A stretch of 64,000 nucleotides of DNA from Selaginella moellendorffii. Taxonomy: Eukaryota > Streptophyta > Lycopodiopsida > Selaginellales > Selaginellaceae. Numbering within the stretch: position 1 is the first letter of the stretch; every line of letters begins with the position of its first letter. The stretch lies in NCBI RefSeq assembly GCF_000143415.4, contig NW_003314267.1:358908-422907 (forward strand), in the 5' to 3' direction. Shown here one piece after another: positions 1 to 9,759 of this stretch. Under the pieces are notes generated by a model. It was given only the letters and a program-made list of their open reading frames with translations, was not told where the DNA came from and searched no databases. A program made the translations under genes and the position numbers.

Positions 1-430
1 GTGAGCACGGTGGTGGTATCGAATCAAGCAAAGTCTTTCTTAGCTCACCTAGGTACCTGGAAAGAATGATCTTGAGCTGTGAAAGGAGCCACTGCTGCCC
101 GTTGCCAAACTTATACATCTCCGCGAACTTCCATCGCCCCATCCAAACGTTGGCCTGCTCTTTACCATAGGCATCGTTGAATATGGGCCGGATCAAGTCC
201 GCATTCTCAGACTGCCCTCAAATGCTTAGCCACTGGCTTTTCTCTTTAGAAACTCAAGCCTTACCTTGCCTTCCATCAATACACCAGTGATCAACAATGG
301 ATAGATCATCCTGGTTGAGTCAGGACAATTGTTAATCACTGAGAGTTTTCCCAAACTGGTATCTGACCTAAAAGTTAAGAAGCATCCATTCAGAAAGTAT
401 TTTCCAATCCAAGTTACCATCTCATCACCT
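1..430 (-). pseudogene. Fragment of a coclaurine N-methyltransferase-like SAM methyltransferase
   Basis: Two minus-strand exon-like stretches resemble the C-terminal part of plant CNMT/cyclopropane-synthase-like methyltransferases. The first (about 430-226) reads TWIGKYFLNGC. The second (about 209-1) reads IRPIFNDAYGKEQANVW and then FGNGQQW, which recalls the usual family ending 'YGKEQA..W...FGYNNGEEW'. Residues normally found between the tryptophan and the FGY motif are missing, and no catalytic SAM-binding part lies in the window. The gene would continue past the left edge. It is probably a relic, since it abuts a truncated aminopeptidase P copy. Family assignment is from memory of the motif only. 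Confidence 0.5.
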
Positions 431-593
431 TGAGTTTTCCTACATCAACATGTAAGTCGAGGCGCAAAGATGCCACCAATCATGCAATGACCGGCAAAAG
501 AAAAAAACAAACATAACTTTGGTCAGAAAAATGCTCACGAAAAGAACACGACAAGAGGAGAAAGAGGAGAAAGAATGAAGTTGAATCAATTAC

Positions 594-1165
594 CTGAAGA
601 TAGTATCGACCATCCGTCCAAAGCGCAGCCTTCTCCAAGGTGATCACAGAAGTTTCTGCGCTTCCCGTGAATCCTGAAATGTAAGCCCGTCGCGTGAAGC
701 ACTCGGCTATAAATTCACTCTGCATACGCAGCAGTGAGCTACTTACAGAAAAGAAAAGAGGAAATAAGAAAAAAAAATTCTAGACTCCTTGATTCTCTTT
801 CTCAAGGAAGACGCAAGTACCTGGTGAGCGTCCTCCGAAGGCACGATGTAAGCTTGGACACCCGAGTCACTCATCAATTTCCTCAAATCCGCCAGCTTCT
901 TATCAGGAACAAATTCCTCGTCTTTGACATTCTTCCTCGCATTCCTGACGGACGAAGGCTCTGCCGTGATCCCGGGCCCCGGATTCCTGGGTCCCGAACA
1001 CAATGCTGTGAGATTTCGTCTTCGAGACGGCATTGCCATGGAAATCGAAGAGGAGCGTCTGATTGCGGCACCAATGCCCCTGCGCGCTGCAGCAGCTGAC
1101 TGGCGGCCCGGGCGATTGGAAATCCAAATACACCTCAGCAATCGCGCGCTCCCGAGCAGCACCAT
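594..1165 (-). pseudogene. Inverted 5' fragment of aminopeptidase P (exons 1-2 only)
   Basis: Exon 1 (1165-821) and exon 2 (719-594) repeat, in inverted orientation, the first two exons of the complete aminopeptidase P gene at 6942-9752. Splice sites fall at the same places: the exon 1 donor follows the codons for DAHQ and exon 2 opens with SEFIAECF. Exon 1 carries a short insertion in the targeting region and a few substitutions. Homology runs into the 5' leader (to about 1290) and stops in intron 2. Exons 3-13 with the metal-binding residues are absent, so this copy cannot make an active peptidase. Its reading frame is still open, so duplication is probably fairly recent. Confidence 0.85.
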
Positions 1166-1184
1166 CGCGGGAGGGCGAGGAGCC

Positions 1185-1217
1185 CTAGAGCTTGAACAAA
1201 ATTTTCTTCAGCTCCAT
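1185..1217 (-). promoter_or_regulatory. Short upstream ORF before the aminopeptidase P fragment
   Basis: A ten-codon ORF, MELKKILFKL, ends 19 bases before the ATG of the truncated copy. The same small ORF with one substitution ([10 protein letters not shown]) precedes the intact gene at 6890-6922. Conservation may only reflect recent duplication. Confidence 0.45.
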
Positions 1218-1389
1218 TTTTTAACCAGCTCTCGATTCCAAGGACGAAAATAATTCGATAAACATCCTCCGACCTAATATTTCTCCATCTATACATATAA
1301 AGTGGAGGCCCGCCAGCCGTTGGATCCCAGGCCCGGGCCAGGGTTGGTAGCCATGATTGTGCAAGAAATTTTTCTACTGTTATCCCTGG

Positions 1390-2060
1390 CCAGTGGGAGA
1401 ACACCACAGCTCTAGTGTGCATTGGCTCCGAGCAAGGCAAGATAGACATCTGACATGTGTCACTAGTAGTGTCCTGCCCTGTGCCTGTTCTTTTTAGCTT
1501 GCCCTAGATGCCCTTCTGCAATCGAGCTAATGGTGGCTTGCCGGATCAGTGGCAATCGCAGCAATTGCACTTCTTCCTGCAGAGATCCATGTTCAACATT
1601 GGGCCAGCAACTGCTAATTTGGCCCCCAACCACAACAATTTAGATTTTTGTGTGATGTGGAAATTTGAGACATCTTCATTTGGGTTTGTGGATGCCATTG
1701 AGTGGCAAAGCTGGAGCCAGACCCAGCCTTCAACACAGCAAGAACCATCAGAGAGTTTGCAGTCCCTATTCTTTTGCAAGAGAGAACAAGCTCACCTCTA
1801 GTGTCATTGTATTCTCCAAAACTTTAACTAGCTTCCCATCGAGTTCCTTGCCTTCTTCTCCAGCCGCCAGGCCCTTGAAAGCAAATGTTCTTGCCCGTTC
1901 TCTACATTCAGGGTGTTCTAGGAGACAAGCATGAAGCTCTTGATTGGCAAATCGAGCTCATTTGCACTTCTACAATGGTGGTGATGGTTAAAATGCAATA
2001 GAAAGCTTTTTGAGTGCTCACCATGCCCTGGAAAAGGTGTGCCAGTCTTGTGTCCAGGTT
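1390..2060. repeat. Direct repeat copy 1 (unrecognised, partly protein-like)
   Basis: This stretch is repeated at 2640-3340 in the same orientation with small indels. On the minus strand both copies keep an open segment (1779-1546 and 3071-2862) reading CVEGW.WLQLC.SMASTNPNEDVSNFH, and an upstream exon-like segment reading GEEGKELDGKLVKVLENTMTLE followed by GT. Both may be decayed exons of a minus-strand gene. I do not recognise the protein, and no retroelement ends are visible. Confidence 0.6.
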
Positions 2061-2639
2061 TTGTTTGTTGTTAGATTAGTGTTGGTGCAACTTCTCTTTT
2101 GTTTACAACTTAAGGCATATACAGATTGTGCTTTCATTATGTAGTCTTTGATTTTTATTTTTTTGGTGTAAGAATGCGAGTTCTGGCTTTTACTTAGAAT
2201 CTCTGAAAATTTTAAGATAAGTGCTTTGATTTTCTTTTAGATTGATGCACCACTCGCATCTACTTCTTGCTCTAAGTTTAAATTTGCACTAGATAGGTTA
2301 TTTCATTTATCAAATAGAATTTCCTCTCTAGCAAATATGTTTTGGTTTTGCGAAGTATTAAGAGGTATATATCACTAATTGCCTCCAACTATTGACACTA
2401 GCACATATATCCATACTCATAACAACCTTTGAAGAAACTAATCTAGACCTTGAACATGCTAATGTAAAAATTACTTTAGATCTTAATGATGCTAATACAA
2501 ACATAACACATGCTGATGAAGCTCATACAAATATAAACCTTGAAAATGTTAATAAAACTAATACAAATTCATGCAATCATCACAGTTCATGCATTCAAAG
2601 AATTATAATGACCATACAACACATATGTTAACTTTGGCT
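2061..2639. other. AT-rich spacer between the two repeat copies
   Basis: The spacer contains a threonine/asparagine-rich open stretch on the plus strand (2392-2631) with no recognisable domain. I see no RNA gene or mobile element ends. Confidence 0.4.
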
Positions 2640-3340
2640 GGTGGGAGACCACCACAGCTCTGGTGCTCATTGGCTTCGAGTGAGGCAACATAGGCATCTA
2701 ACACATGTCACCAGTGTGCCCTGCCCCCATGCCTGTTCTTTTTAGCTCGCCCTAGATATCCTGCCACAATCTAGCTAACACTTGCTTGTTAGATCAGTGG
2801 CAATTGCAGCAATTGCGCTTCTTCTTATGGAGATCTGTGTTCAGTGTTGGGCCAGCAGTTGCTAATTTGGCCCCCAACCACAACAATCTAGATTTTTGTG
2901 TGCTATGGAAATTTGAGACATCTTCATTTGGGTTTGTGGATGCCATCGAGCGGCAGAGCTGGAGCCAAAGCCAACCTTCAACGCAGCCAGAACCATCAGA
3001 GAGTTTGCAGTCCCTATTCTTCTACAAGAGAGAACAAGCCCAAGGTGAGTTCTCGAACTTGCAAACCCCACCCACCTCTAGTGTCATTATATTCTCCAAA
3101 ACTTTGACTAGCTTCCCATCGAGTTCCTTGCCTTCTTCTCCAGCCGCCAGGCCCTTGATCCTGCCTATTCTCTGCATTCAGGGTGTTCCAGCAAAGCTCT
3201 TGATTGGCAAACCAGACTCATTTGCACTTCTGCAGTGGTGGTGGTGGTCAAGATGCAATGAAAAGCTTTTTGAGTGTTCACCACGCCCTGGAAAAGGTGT
3301 GCTAGTCCTGTGTCTGGAGCTTGATTCCAAGGACGAGAAC
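2640..3340. repeat. Direct repeat copy 2
   Basis: Second copy of the 1390-2060 repeat. Its minus-strand open segment at 3071-2862 matches copy 1, but the upstream exon-like segment has lost about 20 bases near 3170, which shifts its frame. The right end (about 3318-3410) runs into a relic of the aminopeptidase P leader: 'gattccaaggacga' followed by 'ggataaacatc' and 'acctaat'. Confidence 0.6.
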
Positions 3341-3407
3341 AATTGACTAGTAAATTGACAATTGAGAACAATTGGATAAACATCATGTTATCAGGACCTA
3401 ATGGGAC

Positions 3408-3690
3408 TATTTCTGTGACAATTGACTAGTAAATTTTTTATGGAAGCCTAACTTGTACATCATGAACATTAATGGCTGTTAGCACAAAGACTGAGTCCTA
3501 CTTTAAATTTTCCATTAAAAAAAAGATAGAGAAATAAGATTTTAAAAACTCACAACAGACTATTTTTCCAAATGTGACAATTGACTAGTAAATTTTTTAT
3601 GGAAGCTTACCTTGAACATTAATGGCTGTTAGCGCATAAATTTTCCATAAACAAAAAAAACAGAAATAAGACTCTCACAACCACCTTTCA
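3408..3690. repeat. Tandem direct repeat of about 140 bp
   Basis: Two units start at about 3416 and 3575. Both open with 'tgacaattgactagtaaatt', then 'ttttttatggaag', and later share 'gaacattaatggctgttagc'. The second unit is shorter. The array ends just upstream of the P450 gene and has no coding potential. Confidence 0.7.
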
Positions 3691-3781
3691 AAAGAAGCCA
3701 ACTGAAGCCTTGTTTGTACAGGATATATTTGAGAGGCTAATCTCAAACTTGTGCAGTGAGTGCTTCGTTCCTTCTCGCAGC

Positions 3782-5621
3782 ATGAAGCTTTTCCTGCAGT
3801 CCTGGAATGCTCTGTACTTTCTTGTGTTTCTGCTCTCTTTGTGGCTAATCTCCCGAAAGTTCTACAAATCTTCCACGATCAAGCTCCCGCCAGGAAGCCA
3901 TGGCTTGCCTCTTGTCGGAGAATCTCTCTCTCTCTTTTGGGGATCCCCTCTGGACTTCCTCAGCACTCGACGCAAACGGTTCTTCTGTGACTTTCACTTC
4001 GATCTTGCTTTAACTAACTGTGGAGGAGTTTTCTGGAGTAACTTGCTTGGATCTCCCACCATCGTTGCAACAACGGTAGAGTCGGCCAAGTTCTTCCTCA
4101 GCTGCGCTGACTGTGGCCCCTCAGGTTTGTTTGCCCGATTGCTTGGGCCAAAATCTGTAAACGAGGTCATCGGGAGTGAGCATGCGCTCTACCGGAGAAT
4201 CATTCTGGGGATGATGGTTCCAGAGACCCTCAAGTGCCACGTCCAAATGATTGATATCTTGGCTCAGGAGACTCTCGAGTCGTGGGGGTCGAAAAAGACG
4301 GTGTCGGTTATGGAAGAAACTGTCAAGGTTTTCATCACGTCTTTGTGTCGCTTGATCGTTTGATCTGGTTTTATACTCTTGCCAGTTTAGCTATTGCACG
4401 GTGATTGGATTAGTGTGCCAGAAACTCCTGCCCTCCACTCCGGAGATGATCGATCTCATGCGAGACATCCAAACGATAGAGAATGGGGTGCTCCAGTTTC
4501 CAATCGACTTACCCTTCTCACCTTATCGCAAAGCGTTACAGGTTTTTGCATGGTTTTTTTTAATCTTTTTAAATCTGGATCTATTGTTGTAATTGAGCAG
4601 GCCAGGGCAAGGCTGCACAGATTCTTGGATGGGCTCATCAATGAGAGAAGGGCCGAACTAGCTGCCAACGGTGAAACGCACAAAGATGCGCTGGACGAGT
4701 TTATTACGCACAAAGATGACAAGGTTGGATTCCTCTCGAATCAACAAGTGGAAGACAATCTCATGACAATGCTGTTCGGAGGCCACCACACCACAGCTCT
4801 CGCTCTCGTGTGGCTGATCAAACACTTGAATGAGAACCCACAAGCTTTCAAGGAAGTGGAGGTTATTATTATTGTTATTATTATTATTATGATTTTTTAA
4901 AAATCTATTTTGATTTCTAGGAGGAGCAAAGGAGAATCCTTCTTGGTAAAAGATCCACCAAGTATAGCTTAACTTGGGACGACACAAAACAGATGCCAGC
5001 CACTCTAAGGGTTGTGGACTAAGCTCCAATTTTATGTTAGATTTAATTGGAGTGGTTTTGCAGGCTGTCCATGAAAGTCTGAGGCTTTCTAATGTTGCGG
5101 GGGTGGTGACACGTAAAATCACCAAGGATATCAGCTACAAAGGTTTTATTACATATGATTGAAGCTAATTCCAATTGTTTGTCTACTTTGTTGGTGTTAA
5201 CAGGTTACACCTTGCCCAAAGATTGGATGATTCATGTCTATATGCCACCAATCCACTTAGATGACAGCATTTACCCCAATGCAGCAAAATTCAATCCATC
5301 CAGATTTGAAGTATGGTATTTTTCATGTTTATACTTAAACCAAACCTTTTATTTTAGGTTCCAGCTAAAACTGGCACATTTATTCCATTTGGCTATGGAG
5401 ATAGAATATGCCCAGGAAGAGCATTAAGTCAGTTAGAGCAAATGATTTTCATGCACAGGCTTATCACAAAATACAGGTAAATTCTTTTGCTCCTCTTTTC
5501 TTGTCAACAAATTGTAATCTTTGATTGAAGATGGGAGCCTGTCAATCCAAACAGTAAAACAAACTACTGGCCAACGCCATCCGTGAAAGATGGATACCTC
5601 GTACATGCTATGTCCATTTAG
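3782..5621 (+). CDS. Cytochrome P450 (CYP85-clan-like), eight exons
   Basis: Membrane-anchored haem monooxygenase, expected at the ER. Exons: 3782-4327, 4386-4541, 4601-4861, 4921-5010, 5064-5142, 5204-5310, 5358-5476, 5531-5621. The protein has an N-terminal hydrophobic anchor (LYFLVFLLSLWLI), proline hinge LPPGSHGLPLVGE, I-helix GGHHTT, K-helix ESLR, FNPSRF, and the haem loop FGYGDRICPG with its cysteine ligand. The layout resembles CYP716/720/725-type enzymes of isoprenoid metabolism, but the substrate cannot be told. Oddity: after codons for RRKR (about 3979) the gene reads about 15 residues, FFCDFHFDLALTNCG, that look like a retained intron. The inverted fragment at 6384-6640 shows that the original acceptor has been deleted here. 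Whether the enzyme still folds is uncertain. Confidence 0.85.
4863..4891 (+). repeat. (ATT)n microsatellite in P450 intron 3
   Basis: A run of ATT units with one GTT interruption, lying directly after the exon 3 donor. Confidence 0.8.
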
Positions 5622-5748
5622 TAAGAAAACAAGAAAATAAGCCTTAACTGATATTTAGGGTTACAAAAGAAGACCAAGTAAATTTTGCACAATAAGATGA
5701 TTTCTATTCAAATTCCAAGAAGTCAATAAGATAAATCAAACGTGTTTT

Positions 5749-5770
5749 GGCATGCAGGTCTCGAACCTGT
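5749..5770 (-). pseudogene. tRNA 3'-half fragment
   Basis: On the minus strand this reads ACAGGTTCGAGACCTGCATG, a T-arm with the GGTTCGA box and the start of an acceptor strand. It resembles the 3' half of tRNA-Ile. No matching 5' half is present. It lies just 3' (in minus orientation) of the fuller pseudo-tRNA at 5788-5853. Confidence 0.55.
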
Positions 5771-5787
5771 GTTCTATACTTTTGTTT

Positions 5788-5853
5788 TGGCCCATGCAGG
5801 TTTCCAACTTGCGGTTTTTAGCACCACGCTATGACCCACTGAGCTAATAGGCC
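5788..5853 (-). pseudogene. Degenerate tRNA-Ile gene
   Basis: On the minus strand the acceptor halves GGCCTAT and ATGGGCC pair over seven positions with one G-U. The D-arm TAGCTCAGTGGGTCATAGC and the stretch GTGCTAA are tRNA-Ile-like. The molecule is about eight bases short: variable loop and part of the anticodon stem are gone, the T-arm reads GCAAG..CCTGC with a lost pair, and the anticodon position reads AAA rather than AAT. It is therefore a pseudogene. Confidence 0.65.
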
Positions 5854-5870
5854 TTTGTTCTGATTACAGG

Positions 5871-6230
5871 TTGTTAATGTTGACGCCTTCTCTCTCGCAG
5901 CGTCCAGCAAATCGGCCATGCATTCGTTTTGCTCCACTCCAGGACTCGTTCCATACCTGGAGCTCATCGGCTTCAGAAGCTCACGGCCCCTCTCCACGAG
6001 CCCGGCATGGCTACAAGCATCGTCACACTGTCCGCCAGGTCGTCCATCATCCCACCGAAGAGATGGAAAACCTCTCCCGGCGTGACTATATCCTGCCAGT
6101 AGCGACATCCAAGTTACCAAGTTCCTCTCTGGAAGCGAATCGAAATACCTCGTGAGCTCTGGACACCATCCAAGTACAAGTCCACGAGTTTGCTGCCGAC
6201 CTGTGTCTCGCACTCTACGCAAGTATCAGC
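5871..6230 (-). pseudogene. PPR protein relic
   Basis: The minus strand retains PPR-type pieces: FDSLPERNLVTWMSLLAGYS, then ACSHAGLVERGRELL, then YGTSPGVEQNECMADLLDAA. These are the order and wording of the last PPR repeats and E-type motif of plant mitochondrial/plastid PPR proteins. The frame is broken between the pieces, and start and end are missing. The ORF runs into the pseudo-tRNA. Confidence 0.65.
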
Positions 6231-6238
6231 GTGGAAGG

Positions 6239-6259
6239 TAGGGTTTAGGGTTTAGGGTT
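6239..6259 (+). repeat. Short interstitial telomere-like repeat
   Basis: Three consecutive TAGGGTT units of the plant telomere type. On the minus strand this is AACCCTAAACCCTA, also a common 5'-leader telo-box, so a promoter remnant of a minus-strand gene is an alternative. Confidence 0.6.
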
Positions 6260-6383
6260 GGTTTCGATCGAAACTCCGTCCCGGCAGGCTCCCAGTGCTG
6301 CGACGAACGAGGCCGAGTTCAGATGGCATCCTTCATGTCAAAGAGCTCGCAAGCCTTTTTCACCTTCACTATTTTTAACATAT

Positions 6384-6640
6384 CCAAGCAATGGGGCAAA
6401 CAAACGCGAGGGGCCACAGTCAGCGCAGCGGAGGAAGAACTTGGACTCTACCATTGTTGCAGCGATGGTGGGAGATCGAACCAAGTTGCTCCAGAAAACT
6501 CCTCCAAATCTGTAAAATGATCACAGTTGGTTAAATCAGGATCGAAGTGAAGGTCAAAGAAGAACCACAAAGAGAGTAGAAACACGGGAAAGGACAGAGC
6601 ATTCCAGGACCACAGGAAAAGCTCCATGCTGCGAGAACTG
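6384..6640 (-). pseudogene. Inverted fragment of the P450 first exon with intron 1
   Basis: The minus strand from about 6640 repeats the beginning of the P450 at 3782: the ATG is at 6627-6625, then MELFLWSWNALSFPVFLLSLW. An internal deletion then joins to the intron-like stretch, which here keeps a normal acceptor, ttttacag|atttggagg, absent from the full-length gene. Homology ends at about 6384 within the codons for CLPIAW. The fragment has no haem domain and is dead. Confidence 0.8.
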
Positions 6641-6803
6641 CAGGAGTTTGACTTGTTTAAATTTGAAAGGTGGTGGTGACTTTTTCCAGTTTTTTAAAGT
6701 CTTATTTCTCTTTTTTTTTAATGGAAAATTTAAAGTATTATCCTGAGGACTCATCAGGACAGGAATATAATTCTGGCTGCACAATTGCCACATTTGGAGC
6801 ATT

Positions 6804-6829
6804 AGGTCGGAGGATCGAAACCTCCCTCT
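6804..6829 (+). other. Initiator tRNA-Met 3'-half sequence in the aminopeptidase P leader
   Basis: These 26 bases are identical to positions 21027-21052 of the initiator tRNA-Met gene in this window (end of anticodon stem, T-arm and half of the acceptor), and are followed by TTTTT. The inverted aminopeptidase P copy keeps only the first 12 bases (aggtcggaggat) at the corresponding place. Confidence 0.75.
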
Positions 6830-6889
6830 TTTTCACCGAATCGTTTTCGTCCTTGGAATCGAGCTCCAGATCTGAGAGCTGGTTAAAAA

Positions 6890-6922
6890 ATGGAGCTGAA
6901 GAAATTTTTGTTTAAGCTCTAG
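6890..6922 (+). promoter_or_regulatory. Upstream ORF of aminopeptidase P
   Basis: Ten-codon [13 protein letters not shown] ending 19 bases before the main ATG. The same ORF occurs before the inverted copy. It could reduce or tune translation of the main frame if included in the transcript; the transcription start is unknown. Confidence 0.4.
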
Positions 6923-6941
6923 GGCTCCTCGCCCTCCCGCG

Positions 6942-9752
6942 ATGGTGCCGCTCGGGAGCGCGCGATTGCTGAGGTGTTCGGTTCTCGCAGCTGCTGCCGC
7001 GCGCAGGGGCATTGGCGCCGGAATCAGACGCTCCTCTTCGATTTCCATGGCAATGCCGTCTCCAAGAGGAAATCTCACAGCATTGTGTTCGGGATCCAAG
7101 AATCCGGGTCCCGGGATCACGGCAGAGCCTTCGTCCGTCAGGAATGCGAGGAAGAATGTCAAGGACAAGGAATTTGTTCCTGATAAGAAGCTGGCGGATT
7201 TGAGGAAATTGATGAGCGAATCGGGTGTCCAAGCTTACATCGTGCCTTCGGAGGACGCTCACCAGGTACTTGCGTCTTCCTTGAGAATGAAAAAAACGAC
7301 TCTAGGATTTTTTTTTCTTGTCATTTTTGTAAGTAGCTCACTGCTGCGTATGCAGAGTGAATTTATAGCCGAGTGCTTCACGCGACGAGCTTACATTTCA
7401 GGATTCACGGGAAGCGCAGGAACTGCTGTGATCACCTTGGAGAAGGCTGCGCTTTGGACGGATGGTCGATACTATCTTCAGGTAATTGATTCAACTTCAT
7501 TCTTTTGCTTTCTTCCTGCACAGATTTCTCATTGTTTTTTCTGCTTCTGTGTAGGCTGAGAACCAACTTGGACCTGAATGGACGCTCATGAGAGGTGGCT
7601 CTGTTGGCGTGCCTTCATACAGTGAGTGGCTCAGGGACAATCTCTCTGCTGGTTCGGCTGTAGGCATTGATCCTGTAGGTGTCGAGACAATTTTTTTGAG
7701 CTACGGTTTTTCTTTTGCTTTTCTAAACCTCCGTTCTCATGTAATTATTGTCTTTAACAGTTTCTTGTCACCCACGAAGGTGCGGAGGAGCTCAGGCGAA
7801 CCTTGTCAGCCAAAGAGATTCAACTCACTTTTGTCGATCGCAACTTGATTGATAAGATTTGGCTCGATGGGAGACCTTGTCCGCCCAAGTCTCCTCTGAG
7901 AGTGCACGATTTGATTTACGCTGGCGTTGATGTCGCAGGGAAGCTCTCGGATGCGAGAAAGAAACTTTCCGCAGCTGGTGCTACTGGCATCGTGATAACC
8001 ATGCTCGATGAAGTTGCATGGCTGTTTAATCTTGTAAGTGAATGTCTATACTTTTCTCTTCTGAATTTTTATGTTCCAGCGTGGTGGCGATGTCCCTCAT
8101 TCTCCAGTGGCTTATGCTTACGCGCTTGTTGACATGGATAAGGCAACTCTTTTCACTGATTTGTCAAAGGTGACGCCAGACGTTGAGATGCATCTGGAAA
8201 ACTCTTCCGTGACCGTCAAAGAGTACTCCGCGCTCCTATCAACTATTCAAAGGTGTGCTATCATTTTGATGTTAGGGAGTTGCTAACGCAATGTTTTTTT
8301 AGATTAGCTGAGTCGGGCTCAAAATTGTGGCTAGATCCAACCAAAACCAACATGGCCATTGTGAATGCATTTTCGGAAGGATGTACGAGCTTTTATGCCA
8401 AAGCGGATGTCGACGGGAAAAATGGAATATCAGATGGACCGGCTGCATTACACAGACCATCGCCGCTATCTGTGCCGAAGGCCATAAAAAATGCTGCTGA
8501 GATGTCAGGGATGAAACAAGCACACTTGAGGTAAAAGTTCCGTGGTTTTCTTCGTAATTGTAACCGGATCTCTTTCCGAGCAGAGATGCTGCAGCACTGG
8601 TTGAGTTTTGGGCTTGGCTCGAAGTACAAATCGTTACTGAGAAAGCCAAGCTTACGGAGGTGGAAGTTGGCGATGAACTTTTCCGCTTTCGTTCCAAACA
8701 AGAAGGATTTCTAGAAACTAGCTTTGACACGATTTGCGGTTCGTATTTTTTACCATTGCAGAATTGTCGGCTCTTACCAGTCCTTACAGGATCGGGTGCA
8801 AACGGAGCCATTGTTCACTATAGGGCGGAAAGTGATACGTGTGCTTTAGTGGATGATGAGCACATGCTCTTGCTTGACAGTGGCGCGCAATATACAGATG
8901 GAACAACAGATATAACCAGGACTGTTCATTTTGGGGTGCCTACTGATTACCAGAAAGAGTGTTTTACGCGAGTTTTACAGGTACGCTCCGGATCATGTCT
9001 TGTCTTTTTAGCTGACTTGTTTGTATTTTAGGGGCACATATCGATTGATCAAGCAGTTTTCCCAGAGAATACTCCAGGTTTCGTACTTGACGTTCTGGCT
9101 CGTTCGTCCTTGTGGAGAATTGGACTTGACTATCGTCACGGTATTTTGTTCTCACCTGCAGTGAATCAAGTACTCTCTTGACTATGCAGTGGAAATATAG
9201 GAACTGGCCATGGAGTTGGCGCTGCTCTCAATGTCCATGAAGGTCCTCAAAGCATCAGTTTTCGGTTCGGAAACATGACTGCGTTGCAACCGGGAATGAT
9301 AATCAGCAACGAGCCTGGTTACTACGAAGATCACAAGTTTGGAATTCGAATAGAGGTGAGACAGAAAATTTTCTCTTAACACTCTCTTTTGTCATTCTTT
9401 GTGCAGAATTTACTTCATGTTTGCGAGGTGGAGACACCAAACCGCTTTGGAGGAGTTTCCTATCTGGGATTTGAATGCCTGTCATTCGTTCCAATCCAGG
9501 TAATGCGACTCACATTCATCCAATCCCTCACTCCTCTGTTCTTCTTCCAGACAAAACTCATGGCCCTCCATCTCTTGTCCGACGAGGATATCTCTTGGGT
9601 GAACAAGTATCACGCTGCAGTCTGGGACAAGGTAAGCTTCCATAAGAAATTACCAGTGAAACCACTCTTTCATTCATCAGGTGTCTCCGCTTGTGAATGA
9701 GAGCGCTCGCGAGTGGCTAAAGCGAAATACTCTTCCTATCAAAAGAGCGTGA
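6942..9752 (+). CDS. Xaa-Pro aminopeptidase P (M24B), organellar form, 13 exons
   Basis: Metallopeptidase that removes an N-terminal residue preceding proline. Exons: 6942-7265, 7356-7481, 7555-7674, 7761-8033, 8080-8252, 8303-8530, 8584-8738, 8790-8980, 9032-9140, 9201-9355, 9407-9499, 9551-9631, 9681-9752. All introns are GT-AG. The first 60 or so residues are basic, serine/alanine-rich and lack acidic residues, which suggests a plastid or mitochondrial transit peptide. The creatinase-like N-domain follows ([20 protein letters not shown]). The catalytic pita-bread domain has the metal-binding segments [25 protein letters not shown] and [18 protein letters not shown] duplicated, truncated copy lies inverted at 594-1165. 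The leader contains a tRNA-derived piece and a small upstream ORF. Confidence 0.93.
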
Positions 9753-9759
9753 AAGGTAA

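Noticed and set aside
2392-2631. 79-codon Thr/Asn-rich ORF
   Set aside because: AT-rich low-complexity stretch with no relatives in the window; insufficient to call a gene.
3710-3781. Upstream extension of the P450 start
   Set aside because: The in-frame extension (MFVQDIFERLIS...) begins at a non-ATG codon; the ATG at 3782 gives the normal membrane anchor and is matched by the inverted copy.
6239-6259. Interstitial telomere as evidence of a chromosome fusion
   Set aside because: Only three units; telo-boxes of this length are common in plant leaders and occur elsewhere in the window.
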